Origin: UMGS1649 sp045611765 | GTDB taxonomy: Bacteria; Bacillota; Clostridia; TANB77; CAG-465 | Reading direction: 5' to 3' | Assembly: GCA_045611765.1 (NCBI GenBank) | Contig: JAZKXT010000012.1 | Span: forward strand, 136,436 to 200,435 | Length of the DNA stretch: 64,000 nt | Shown: positions 16,399 to 24,484 of the stretch, piece by piece | Position numbering within the stretch: position 1 is the first letter of the stretch | How the letters are laid out: each line of letters opens with the position of its first letter | The notes under the pieces: model-generated | What the model was told of the DNA's origin: nothing | The model's database searches: none | The model's input: only the letters and a program-made list of their open reading frames with translations | Translations under genes and position numbers: made by a program

Positions 16399-17553
16399 AT
16401 GAAGAAAATATTTATGATATTAGTGATGTGTGTGTGTTTCATATTTATAGGGAACGTATATGCTGCAAATGTAACGTTATCTGGTTCTTCAACTGGTACA
16501 CCGGGCAAGAAAATAACTATTACAGTAAAAGGCGATTTTACAGGCAGAGTAAATTTAAATGCAAATAATGGTACTTTAAGTAAAAGCAGTGTTTGGATAG
16601 AAAACAATTCTCAAACAGTTACAGTTACTTTGGGGAATAGTGGAAGCACAGTGGTAACGGCAACACCGGCAACAGGCGCATCAGATAAGGACGGAAATAT
16701 AATAACAGTATCAGCAAAGAGTAAAACGATAACAATATCTCAGCCAACTACTACGGGAGATAAAGAGACTACAACAACTACAAAGTCTTCAAATTGTAAC
16801 TTGTCTAAAATATCTTTAAGCGTGGAAGGGTTAAGTTTTAAATCTAGTCAAACAACATACAATATAAAGGTTGGACCTGATGTAGATAATATAACTGTAA
16901 AAGCGACGCCAGCTCATTCTAGAGCAACATATACCGTAAGTGGCAATAAGAACTTAAAAGCAGGAAACAATGTTATAAAGATTGTTGTAAGAGCAGAAAA
17001 TGGTGCTACAAAAACATATAAAATAAATGTAGAAAAAGCGGGAGATATAGAAGATACAAGTGCGGAGCTTTCTAACCTAATAATAGAGGATATGACATTA
17101 GATAAACCTTTTGCACCCACAGAAACAGAATATACTGGCAGCAAAATGAAGTATACACAAAGGTTAAATATTTTACCATATACGGTTTCAGAAAAGGCAA
17201 CATATGAAATACTAGGAAACGAAGATTTTAAAGAGGGTGAAAATACAATTATTATAAAAGTAACTTCATTTGATGGTACAAACGAATTAGAGTATAAGGT
17301 TACTTTTGAGATGATGTCTGAGCAAGAAACAAATGCGCTTCAAATAGTACAGCCGAATGATAATAATATTGGAAGTGCAATTATGAATGAAAAGACAGAA
17401 AAAACATTTTGGGATTTGGTAGCTGAAAATTCAACAATTATTTTGTTATATTTATTAGCTTTAGTTGAATTTGGTCAAGTGATATATCTATATGTACAAT
17501 TACAGAGCGTCAATCCAGATTCTCTAAAAGTAAAAAGACGTAGACAAAAATAA
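16399..17553 (+). CDS. Membrane-anchored surface protein with cadherin-like beta-sandwich domains
   Basis: A 384-aa exported protein 15 bp downstream of the dockerin autolysin. It has a signal peptide (1-22), an N-terminal beta domain (ANVTLSGSSTGTPGKKITI onward, to about 115), a Thr/Lys linker, and two cadherin-like beta-sandwich modules (PF12733 type, about 133-215 and 222-310; compare NLKAGNNVIKIVV and DFKEGENTIIIKV). A C-terminal membrane helix (about 344-366) and a basic cytoplasmic tail ending KVKRRRQK follow. The N-terminal domain is in the position, and has roughly the length, of a cohesin, but I cannot confirm that fold. Operon position suggests it anchors or positions the autolysin. 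Confidence 0.7.
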   Translation: MKKIFMILVMCVCFIFIGNVYAANVTLSGSSTGTPGKKITITVKGDFTGRVNLNANNGTLSKSSVWIENNSQTVTVTLGNSGSTVVTATPATGASDKDGNIITVSAKSKTITISQPTTTGDKETTTTTKSSNCNLSKISLSVEGLSFKSSQTTYNIKVGPDVDNITVKATPAHSRATYTVSGNKNLKAGNNVIKIVVRAENGATKTYKINVEKAGDIEDTSAELSNLIIEDMTLDKPFAPTETEYTGSKMKYTQRLNILPYTVSEKATYEILGNEDFKEGENTIIIKVTSFDGTNELEYKVTFEMMSEQETNALQIVQPNDNNIGSAIMNEKTEKTFWDLVAENSTIILLYLLALVEFGQVIYLYVQLQSVNPDSLKVKRRRQK

Positions 17554-17570
17554 AAAATAACAAAAAATAT

Positions 17571-17617
17571 AATTAATCATATTATACATTAAGGTGAATA
17601 ATATGATTAATTTTTTT
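17571..17617 (+). promoter_or_regulatory. Terminator-like hairpin spanning the acetyltransferase start
   Basis: A perfect 15-bp stem, AATTAATCATATTAT (17571-17585) / ATAATATGATTAATT (17598-17612), is followed by T5. The 12-nt loop holds the Shine-Dalgarno AAGGTG, and the right arm contains the ATG at 17603. It can act as the terminator of the upstream operon, and it would mask the downstream start in read-through RNA. Confidence 0.7.
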
Positions 17618-18143
17618 AAGGATCTATATAAAGAGGCAAAGAATATAAAAGATAAAGATCCAGCCGCTAAAAGCGTTTTGGAAGTAGCGTTACTTTATCC
17701 TCGGATTTCATGCATTAGTTTGGCATAGAATTGCGCATTTTTTGTATAGAAAGAAATTAAAGTTTTTAGCAAGACTAATATCTCAGATAACACGTTTTTG
17801 GACTGGTATTGAACTTCATCCTGGGGCTATTATAGGGAAAAGGATATTTATAGACCATGGAATGGGAATTGTTATTGGTGAGACGGCGGTTGTGGGAGAC
17901 CAGTGTACAATATATCATGGAGTGACGTTGGGAGGCACTGGTAAGGATAGCGGAAAAAGGCATCCAACTATAGGAAACAATGTAATGCTAGGAACTGGCG
18001 CAAAAGTTTTAGGTCCCATTACTATTGCGGATAATATTAAAATTGGTGCGGGAGCAGTAGTGATAAAATCGTGCGAAATAGAAGGTGCAACAATAGTAGG
18101 TACAAAGGGAAAAGTTTTAGTAGATGGTATTGTAAAAAAATAG
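17603..18143 (+). pseudogene. cysE: Serine O-acetyltransferase with a +1 frameshift
   Basis: Serine acetyltransferase makes O-acetylserine for cysteine synthesis. Reading from ATG 17603 gives the expected N-terminus (FFKDLYKEAKNIKDKDPAAK...EVALLYP) up to CCT 17699-17701, then an Arg CGG and a stop at 17726. The next frame resumes exactly at GGA 17703 with GFHALVWHRIAHFLYRKK and continues through the left-handed hexapeptide helix (HPGAIIGKRIFIDHG, IYHGVTLGGTGKDSGKRHP) to 18143. One extra base near 17699-17703 splits the gene; joined, it would encode about 179 aa, normal for the short EpsC-type enzyme. It could be a true pseudogene, a sequence error, or +1 recoding at CCT-CGG. Confidence 0.8.
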
Positions 18144-18177
18144 TTGATGTAATATAATGTGCACAGAGGAAAAAGTG

Positions 18178-19521
18178 ATGGGAAAAACAGAAGAAGTTTT
18201 GAAACAATTAAATCAACCGGTAACAAAAGAACAACTAGAAAAAATAGTTTATAGCATTTTTTGTATTATTATTTTTATAACACCTTTTTTTAAAGATACA
18301 CGTGGTATGGCTATTTATTCCCTTTGGAATACAATTTTTATTATAGTAACAGCAACTGTTGCTATTACATTGTTAATATTAAATTATAAGAAGATAAAAA
18401 TAAACATATACCATATATTATTTGCGGTATATCTACTTTTGGTGGCATTATCCACTATGTTTACTGAGCATGGAATAGTAGAATGTATACTTGGCACAAA
18501 TGGCAGAGGAGAAGGTTTGATTACTATAATTTGCTATGTGCTCACATTCATTATATTTGCCAATGGCCATAAACAAATGAAAGGGGCATCAAAGATAATA
18601 ATTCTAGCTATTATATTTGTTGCTGGTCACTCTTTTATACAAGCATATATAGGAGGTGAGAACCTGGCTACGGGTGCCGCAAGAGCAAACTTTGGCAATC
18701 AAAACTTTTTATCTAGCTATGTGTGTTTGTTCTTGCCTATGAGTTGTTTTTATTATACAAATTATATAAACTCGCGAACTCGCACAATAATAAGCCTTTT
18801 GTTATCGTCGTTATTATTTATGACATTAATTTTTGCGTCAACTTTAGGTGGGTATATCACATTTGCTATTATGCTAACAATTATAAGTATATTTTCAGTT
18901 ATATATTCAAAAAACAAAAAAACTACTGTAAGTAGAATTTTAATTTTATTGCTTGTTTTCATGTTTATCTTTATTGGTGTAAATATAATGAAAGATGGAG
19001 TGTATAATAAAGAGCTTGTTGGAGTTAAAACGGAAGTTGAAAATTTAACAAACGGAAGTGACAAGTTCGGCAGTGGTAGAATGGAAATATGGAAAAAGTC
19101 GTTAGATATTATTAATAGGAACAAACTATTTGGCGTAGGTCCGGATAGTATGAAGAAAGAGTTGAAGGATGAAAGTTATATTACAAATGGTGAAAATGAC
19201 ATATTAAATCGCTATATAATAGACAAAGCACATTCTGAACCATTGCATATTGCAGTAACAACCGGTATTCCGTCAGCTGTAATATATGTTCTAATTGTTG
19301 CAATAATAGGTATAAAATTATTTAGTATAGTTATAAAGGATACTAAAAATAAAGGTATAGAGGATAATGATACAAAATATAAAACGTTAGTTTTAATATG
19401 CTTTGCAAGCTATCTTATGCAGTCTGTGATAAATATTAGTGTAATACAAGTGGCGCCAATATTTTTTGCTGTTATGGGGACTGCATCAAGTCTTGGACAA
19501 GTAGGGAATGATAGAAAATAA
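18178..19521 (+). CDS. O-antigen ligase/polymerase-like membrane protein
   Basis: A 447-aa polytopic protein with roughly ten to twelve membrane helices and a large extracytoplasmic loop (about residues 270-345). The loop holds the Wzy_C/WaaL-type block GSGRMEIWKKSLDIINRNKLFGVGPDS and the conserved acidic/His stretch KAHSEPLHIAVTTG. These features mark the O-antigen ligase/polymerase superfamily, which joins lipid-linked glycans to acceptors or to each other. In a Gram-positive it would act on a surface polysaccharide or glycoprotein. The start is ATG 18178 behind AGAGGA. No other glycan-export genes are adjacent. The terminator that follows doubles as the first CIRCE element. Confidence 0.8.
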   Translation: MGKTEEVLKQLNQPVTKEQLEKIVYSIFCIIIFITPFFKDTRGMAIYSLWNTIFIIVTATVAITLLILNYKKIKINIYHILFAVYLLLVALSTMFTEHGIVECILGTNGRGEGLITIICYVLTFIIFANGHKQMKGASKIIILAIIFVAGHSFIQAYIGGENLATGAARANFGNQNFLSSYVCLFLPMSCFYYTNYINSRTRTIISLLLSSLLFMTLIFASTLGGYITFAIMLTIISIFSVIYSKNKKTTVSRILILLLVFMFIFIGVNIMKDGVYNKELVGVKTEVENLTNGSDKFGSGRMEIWKKSLDIINRNKLFGVGPDSMKKELKDESYITNGENDILNRYIIDKAHSEPLHIAVTTGIPSAVIYVLIVAIIGIKLFSIVIKDTKNKGIEDNDTKYKTLVLICFASYLMQSVINISVIQVAPIFFAVMGTASSLGQVGNDRK

Positions 19522-19539
19522 ATATGTATAAAAGTAAAA

Positions 19540-19573
19540 TTAGCACTCTGGATAAGAAAGTGCTAATTTTTTG
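19540..19573 (+). promoter_or_regulatory. CIRCE element 1, also usable as a terminator
   Basis: TTAGCACTC (19540-19548), 9 bp, AAGTGCTAA (19558-19566): one mismatch from the HrcA operator consensus TTAGCACTC-N9-GAGTGCTAA. A T-run follows directly, so in RNA the same palindrome forms a terminator hairpin for the upstream ligase gene. Confidence 0.8.
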
Positions 19574-19593
19574 AATTTTTTTATTGAAAACGG

Positions 19594-19622
19594 TTGACAA
19601 TATATAAATATAGTAGTATTAT
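19594..19622 (+). promoter_or_regulatory. Sigma-A promoter of the hrcA operon
   Basis: TTGACA (19594-19599), 17 bp, TATTAT (19617-19622). It lies between the two CIRCE operators, so HrcA could block it from both sides. Confidence 0.85.
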
Positions 19623-19632
19623 ATAGGAGAAA

Positions 19633-19659
19633 TTAGCACTTGGGGTTTTAGAGTGCTAA
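19633..19659 (+). promoter_or_regulatory. CIRCE element 2 (HrcA operator)
   Basis: TTAGCACTT (19633-19641), 9 bp, GAGTGCTAA (19651-19659). It overlaps the expected transcription start and lies 12 bp before hrcA, the standard CIRCE position. Confidence 0.95.
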
Positions 19660-19671
19660 AAGGTGAATATA

Positions 19672-20679
19672 ATGGAATTAGATGAAAGAAAGAAAAGGAT
19701 ACTTGCAACGGTTGTTGAAAGTTATATTGAGTCGGCTGAACCGGTTGGTTCTAAGCAAATTGCAGAAGAATATGAGCACGAGTACAGTTCGGCAACAATA
19801 CGTAATGAAATGAAGTTGTTAGAAGACTATGGCTTTTTAGAGCAACCTCATGTGTCTAGCGGTAGAGTGCCTTCTACTAAAGGATACAGATATTACGTAG
19901 ATAACCTTATGACTAATGACACATTAAGTATGGTAGACATCGACTATATAAATAACAACATAGTAAGTTATGGTAGTGTTGAGAAAACGCTTGAGCACGC
20001 TGCAGAGGTTGTGTCAAAACTTTTAAAATTACCAGCAGTGCTTAATGTAAGTTCAACCGATGTAGTAGAAAATATAAAGATATTAAAGATTTCAGAAAAG
20101 GTACTTTTAATAATTCTTATGTCTAAATCTGGGACGGTAAAAGATGTGGTTGTCCAAATTACAGATTCTTTGCCCGAGGAAAGAATAGATGAGTTATCTA
20201 AATTACTTAACAAGAATTTAAAAGGGACACCGCTTGAAAGCTTACCATTAGTTTTAAATGAAATAGTACATAAAGAATTAAGTCACTATTCACAAGTGTT
20301 AAATGAGATAAACAAAAACATGCTACAAAAGATGTCAGAAACTAAATCTTCTGTAAAAGGAGACATATCTAGTCTTTTGGCATTACCGGAATTTTCAGAA
20401 GTAAACGAAGTTAAAAAATTCTTAAATGTAGTCGGAACTAAGGATATAATAAGTGATGTTTTGGACAAATTAGAACAAAACGATGTTTCTGTAATTATCG
20501 GTAGCGAGCATAAAGAAATGTTACTTAAAGATTATACATTAGTATCACTTGACATGACAGATGATATTACAAATGCGAGTTTAGGTGTAATAGCACCTAA
20601 AAGGGTGGATTATTCAAAAACAATAAATACATTAAAATTAGTAAATGAAAAGCTAAGAAAACTATTTAATAAAGATTAA
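19672..20679 (+). CDS. hrcA: Heat-inducible transcription repressor HrcA
   Basis: HrcA binds CIRCE sites and represses the class I heat-shock operon; it needs GroEL help to stay folded, which couples chaperone load to expression. The 335-aa protein has an N-terminal winged helix (RKKRILATVVESYIESAEPVGSKQIAE, then SSATIRNEMKLLEDYGFLEQPHVSSGRVPS), a dimerisation region and a GAF-like middle domain. The start is ATG 19672 after AAAGGTG; a GTG three codons upstream is part of that ribosome site. It is first in hrcA-grpE-dnaK-dnaJ and should be autoregulated by the flanking CIRCE pair. Confidence 0.98.
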   Translation: MELDERKKRILATVVESYIESAEPVGSKQIAEEYEHEYSSATIRNEMKLLEDYGFLEQPHVSSGRVPSTKGYRYYVDNLMTNDTLSMVDIDYINNNIVSYGSVEKTLEHAAEVVSKLLKLPAVLNVSSTDVVENIKILKISEKVLLIILMSKSGTVKDVVVQITDSLPEERIDELSKLLNKNLKGTPLESLPLVLNEIVHKELSHYSQVLNEINKNMLQKMSETKSSVKGDISSLLALPEFSEVNEVKKFLNVVGTKDIISDVLDKLEQNDVSVIIGSEHKEMLLKDYTLVSLDMTDDITNASLGVIAPKRVDYSKTINTLKLVNEKLRKLFNKD

Positions 20680-20691
20680 GGAGGTGTTTAT

Positions 20692-21216
20692 GTGGCTAAA
20701 GCAAAAAAAGACGAAGTAGTTGAACAAGAAGAAAACAAAGACGTTATAGATACAGAAGCGTATATAGCAAAACTTAATCAGGATTTAGAAGAGCAAAAGA
20801 AAAAAGCAGATGAATATGTAGACAGTCTTAAACGTAATATGGCAGAGTTCGATAACTTCAAAAAGAGGATGAACAAAGAGAAAGAATCGCTGTACACTTC
20901 AATATTATCTGATGTAATTTCAAATTTACTTCCAGTGATAGACAATTTTGAAAAAGCAAAAGATGCAGAATGTACAGATGAAACATACAAAACTGGAGTT
21001 TCAATGATATATAATCAGTTAATGGAACTTTTAAATAAACAAGGTGTAGAAAAGATACCGGATTTAGGAGTGACATTTGATCCAGATATTCATGAAGCAG
21101 TAATGAGTGTTGAGGATGAAACAAAAGGTGATAAAGAAATAGTTGAAGTGTTTAGAACAGGATACAGACTTAAAGACAAAGTAGTGCGCCACTCACTTGT
21201 AAAAGTGGCAAATTAA
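20692..21216 (+). CDS. grpE: Nucleotide exchange factor GrpE
   Basis: GrpE releases ADP from DnaK. The 174-aa protein has an N-terminal acidic, helical coiled-coil (about 15-70) and the C-terminal beta domain with LLPVIDNFEKA, YNQLMELLNKQGVEKIP, FDPDIHEAVM and the closing GYRLKDKVVRHSLVKVAN. The start is GTG 20692, 7-8 nt after AAGGAGG. An overlapping ATG two bases earlier is in another frame. It sits 12 bp after hrcA. Confidence 0.98.
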   Translation: MAKAKKDEVVEQEENKDVIDTEAYIAKLNQDLEEQKKKADEYVDSLKRNMAEFDNFKKRMNKEKESLYTSILSDVISNLLPVIDNFEKAKDAECTDETYKTGVSMIYNQLMELLNKQGVEKIPDLGVTFDPDIHEAVMSVEDETKGDKEIVEVFRTGYRLKDKVVRHSLVKVAN

Positions 21217-21229
21217 TAAAAGGTTAAAA

Positions 21230-21267
21230 CTTGAATATATAATAAATAGTTATAATATATATTCAAG
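21230..21267 (+). other. Hairpin between grpE and dnaK
   Basis: CTTGAATATAT (21230-21240) pairs with ATATATTCAAG (21257-21267). There is no T-run, so termination is unlikely. It may be a processing or stability element separating the strongly expressed dnaK part of the message. Confidence 0.45.
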
Positions 21268-21305
21268 CTTATACATAATTTTGTAGTAATAGGAGGAATT
21301 AAATT

Positions 21306-23126
21306 ATGTCAAAAGTAATAGGAATTGATTTAGGAACAACTAACTCATGTGTTGCCGTTATTGAAAACGGTGAACCAACAGTAATACCTAGTTCTGAAGG
21401 TGCAAGAACTACTCCATCTATAGTAGGATTTGCAAAGAACGGAGAAAGATTAGTAGGTCAAGTAGCTAAACGTCAAGCGGTTACTAATCACGATAGAACA
21501 GTAGTATCTATAAAAAGAGATATGGGTACAAATAAAAAAGTTAAAATAGACGATAAAGATTATTCAGCACCAGAAGTAAGTGCTATGATACTTCAAAAAA
21601 TGAAAGCAGACGCTGAAGCTTTCACTGGTGAAACAATAACTCAAGCAGTTATAACTGTACCAGCATATTTCAGTGACTCTCAAAGACAAGCAACTAAAGA
21701 CGCTGGTAAAATAGCTGGTCTTGAAGTTTTAAGAATTATAAACGAACCAACAGCTGCAGCTCTTGCTTACGGTCTAGATAAAGACAAAGATCAAAAGATA
21801 ATGGTATATGACCTAGGTGGTGGAACATTCGATGTATCTATACTAGATATTGGTGATGGCGTATTTGAAGTTCTTGCTACAGCAGGAAACAATAAACTTG
21901 GTGGCGATGATTTTGACCAAAGAATTATAGATTTCTTAGTATCTGAATTTAAGAAAGATGCAGGAATAGATTTAAGTGCGGATTCTATGGCAATGCAAAG
22001 ATTAAAAGAAGCCGCAGAAAAAGCTAAAATAGAGCTTTCTTCAACAGCTACAGCAAATATTAACCTGCCATTTATCACAGCTGATTCAACAGGGCCAAAA
22101 CATTTAGATATTACTTTATCTAGAGCTAAATTCGAAGAATTGGTATCTGATCTAGTAGAATCTACAGTAGGACCAGTTAATCAAGCTATGAAAGATTCTG
22201 GTATGACATTTGACAAATTAGACAAAATACTTCTAGTTGGTGGTTCTACAAGAATACCTTTAGTTCAAGAAACAGTTAAAAGACTTACTAACAAAGAACC
22301 ATATAAAGGAATTAACCCAGATGAATGTGTTGCAATAGGTGCAGCAATTCAAGCAGGTGTGTTAACAGGAGACGTTAAAGGTCTAGTTCTTCTAGATGTA
22401 ACACCATTATCTTTAGGTATTGAAACTTATGGTGGAGTATTTACAAAACTTATTGAAAGAAATACTACAATACCAACAAAGAAATCTCAAATATTCAGTA
22501 CAGCTGCTGATGGTCAAACATCTGTTGAAGTACATGTTCTTCAAGGTGAAAGAGAAATAGCTGCATACAACAAAACTTTAGGAAGATTCAGCCTAACAGG
22601 AATACCACCAGCACCAAGGGGAGTACCTCAAATAGAAGTATCTTTCGATATTGATGCAAACGGTATCGTTCACGTAACAGCGAAAGATATGGCTACAAAT
22701 AATGAGCAAAAAATAGCTATAACAGCATCTTCAAACCTATCTGAAGAAGAAATTGAAAAAGCTGTTAAAGAAGCAGAAGCTCATGCTGCTGAAGATAAAA
22801 AGAGAAAAGAAGAAGTTGAAGTTAGAAATAACGCAGATTCTCTTGTGTATAACACTGAAAAGACATTAAAAGAACTTGAAGGTAAAATTTCTGACGATGA
22901 AAAGGCTAAAGTAGAAGCTGAACTAGACGCTGTTAAGAAATCATTAGAAGGAACAGATACTGAAGCTATTAAATCCGCTACAGAAAAATTAACCCAAGTA
23001 TTCTATGAAATATCTCAAAAGTTATATGCTGAAGCAAGTAAACAAGCTGAAGCAAATGGTGAAGCTACAGAAGATGTAGTACATGATGCAGATTACAAAG
23101 TAGAAGACGAATCTGACAACAAATAA
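21306..23126 (+). CDS. dnaK: Molecular chaperone DnaK (Hsp70)
   Basis: DnaK is the ATP-dependent Hsp70 that binds exposed hydrophobic segments of client proteins, with DnaJ and GrpE as partners. The 606-aa protein is complete: nucleotide-binding domain (GIDLGTTNSCVAV at the N-terminus, VYDLGGGTFDVSILDIGDGVFEV, LVGGSTRIPLVQ), interdomain linker VLLDVTPLSLGIET, substrate-binding domain and a helical lid ending in an acidic tail. It lacks the insert found in Gram-negative DnaK, as usual in Firmicutes. AGGAGG lies upstream of ATG 21306. It is third in the CIRCE-controlled operon. Confidence 0.99.
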   Translation: MSKVIGIDLGTTNSCVAVIENGEPTVIPSSEGARTTPSIVGFAKNGERLVGQVAKRQAVTNHDRTVVSIKRDMGTNKKVKIDDKDYSAPEVSAMILQKMKADAEAFTGETITQAVITVPAYFSDSQRQATKDAGKIAGLEVLRIINEPTAAALAYGLDKDKDQKIMVYDLGGGTFDVSILDIGDGVFEVLATAGNNKLGGDDFDQRIIDFLVSEFKKDAGIDLSADSMAMQRLKEAAEKAKIELSSTATANINLPFITADSTGPKHLDITLSRAKFEELVSDLVESTVGPVNQAMKDSGMTFDKLDKILLVGGSTRIPLVQETVKRLTNKEPYKGINPDECVAIGAAIQAGVLTGDVKGLVLLDVTPLSLGIETYGGVFTKLIERNTTIPTKKSQIFSTAADGQTSVEVHVLQGEREIAAYNKTLGRFSLTGIPPAPRGVPQIEVSFDIDANGIVHVTAKDMATNNEQKIAITASSNLSEEEIEKAVKEAEAHAAEDKKRKEEVEVRNNADSLVYNTEKTLKELEGKISDDEKAKVEAELDAVKKSLEGTDTEAIKSATEKLTQVFYEISQKLYAEASKQAEANGEATEDVVHDADYKVEDESDNK

Positions 23127-23146
23127 TTATGACAAAATAATGTGGC

Positions 23147-23194
23147 ACGGAAACGGAAAATGAGTTCGAGTTGAATTTGCTTTTCCGTTTCTGT
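23147..23194 (+). other. Hairpin between dnaK and dnaJ
   Basis: ACGGAAACGGAAAA (23147-23160) pairs with TTTTCCGTTTCTGT (23181-23194), one G-T wobble, 20-nt loop. A T-tract is lacking on the 3' side, so it probably acts as an attenuating or RNA-processing stem lowering dnaJ relative to dnaK. Confidence 0.55.
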
Positions 23195-23211
23195 ACTAGA
23201 AAGGAATTTAA

Positions 23212-24354
23212 ATGGCAGGGAAAGATTATTATGAGGTGCTTGGAGTTTCCAAGACAGCAACTGCTGATGAAATAAAGAAAGCATATAGGCAGAAATCTAA
23301 ACAATATCACCCGGATCTAAACAAAGGCAACGAAAAAGAAGCTGAAACTAAATTTAAAGAAGTTTCAGAAGCCTATAGTGTACTTTCAGATGAGACTAAA
23401 AGAGCTCAGTATGATAGATTTGGAGCAGATGCAGTAAATGGAAATGGCTATAGTGGCTTTGGCGGATATGGTGCTAGCGGTTTTGATTTTAGTGGATTTT
23501 CAGGCGGTTTTGACATAGACCTTGAAGATATTTTAGGAAGTATGTTTGGTGGCGGCTTTAGTGGCTTTAAGCAAAGCACAAAAAATGGCCCAATAAAAGG
23601 TACAGACTTAAGATATAATATGAAGCTTACCTTCGAAGAAGCAGTATTTGGTGTAAAAAAAGAAATATCTATTACTCGTAATGAGAAATGTACTTCGTGT
23701 CACGGAACAGGCTCGAAAAACGGGGCAGCCACAGTTGAATGCGATAAATGTCATGGTGTAGGTAAAATACAAGCAGTACAAAATACAATAATGGGAACAT
23801 TTAGTACAGTACGTGTTTGTGACAAATGTAACGGTGAAGGTAAGATTATAAAAGAACCATGTGAAATTTGTGGTGGAACTGGTAGTACGCAAAAAGCTAA
23901 AAAGATAGAAATAAATATACCAGCTGGAATTGATGATGGTCAGGCAATATCTTTATCTGGTCAAGGTGACTCTGGTAAACGTGGTGGACCAAATGGTGAC
24001 TTGTTTATAGTAGTGTCAGTCATTCCGCATAAAGTATTTACGAGAAAAGGCAAAAATATATATTTTACAACTAAAATACCTTTTGTAAAAGCGGTGCTTG
24101 GCGGCCCTATAAAAATACCAACGCTTGAAGGGGAAGAAACTTTTGACATACCGGAAGGAACACAACCAGAAACAGTATTTACATTAAAAAATAAAGGGGT
24201 TCCATCAAGAACAGGTAGAGGAAATCTTGAATTTAAAGTGCAAATAGAGATACCTAAAAAGCTTTCAGACAAACAAAGGGAATTACTTGAACAATATGCC
24301 ATTTCATGTAGTGAAGAAGTAGGCCCTAAAAAGAAAGGGTTCTTTGGGAAATAA
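23212..24354 (+). CDS. dnaJ: Chaperone protein DnaJ (Hsp40)
   Basis: DnaJ delivers clients to DnaK and triggers its ATPase. The 380-aa protein has all four regions: the J domain with the HPD motif (QYHPDLNKG, about residues 31-39), a Gly/Phe linker, a zinc domain with four CxxCxGxG repeats (CTSCHGTG, CDKCHGVG, CDKCNGEG, CEICGGTG) and the C-terminal substrate-binding beta domains. The start is ATG 23212 behind AAAGGAA. A terminator follows, so rsmE downstream uses its own promoter. The prmA gene often found next is missing. Confidence 0.98.
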   Translation: MAGKDYYEVLGVSKTATADEIKKAYRQKSKQYHPDLNKGNEKEAETKFKEVSEAYSVLSDETKRAQYDRFGADAVNGNGYSGFGGYGASGFDFSGFSGGFDIDLEDILGSMFGGGFSGFKQSTKNGPIKGTDLRYNMKLTFEEAVFGVKKEISITRNEKCTSCHGTGSKNGAATVECDKCHGVGKIQAVQNTIMGTFSTVRVCDKCNGEGKIIKEPCEICGGTGSTQKAKKIEINIPAGIDDGQAISLSGQGDSGKRGGPNGDLFIVVSVIPHKVFTRKGKNIYFTTKIPFVKAVLGGPIKIPTLEGEETFDIPEGTQPETVFTLKNKGVPSRTGRGNLEFKVQIEIPKKLSDKQRELLEQYAISCSEEVGPKKKGFFGK

Positions 24355-24355
24355 T

Positions 24356-24404
24356 AAATAATGGAGTAAGTAATGCTTACTTCCTTTATTTTTTGTTTTG
24401 CGAT
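24356..24404 (+). terminator. Terminator of the heat-shock operon
   Basis: AATAATGGAGTAAG pairs with CTTACTTCCTTTATT around TAATG, with one bulge and one mismatch, followed by a T-rich run. Confidence 0.7.
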
Positions 24405-24437
24405 TCTTTTAAGAAAAATAAAACACATTAAACCGTA

Positions 24438-24466
24438 TTGAAAAATGCGTCAAAATTATATATAAT
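24438..24466 (+). promoter_or_regulatory. Sigma-A promoter of rsmE
   Basis: TTGAAA (24438-24443), 17 bp, TATAAT (24461-24466). Initiation near 24473 leaves a leader of about 12 nt before ATG 24485. It rules out the in-frame GTG at 24467 as the start. Confidence 0.8.
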
Positions 24467-24484
24467 GTGTGTGGAGTGATTGGT

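Noticed and set aside
24467..24484. GTG 24467 as the rsmE start
   Set aside because: It lies at the -10 box of the promoter, upstream of the expected transcription start.
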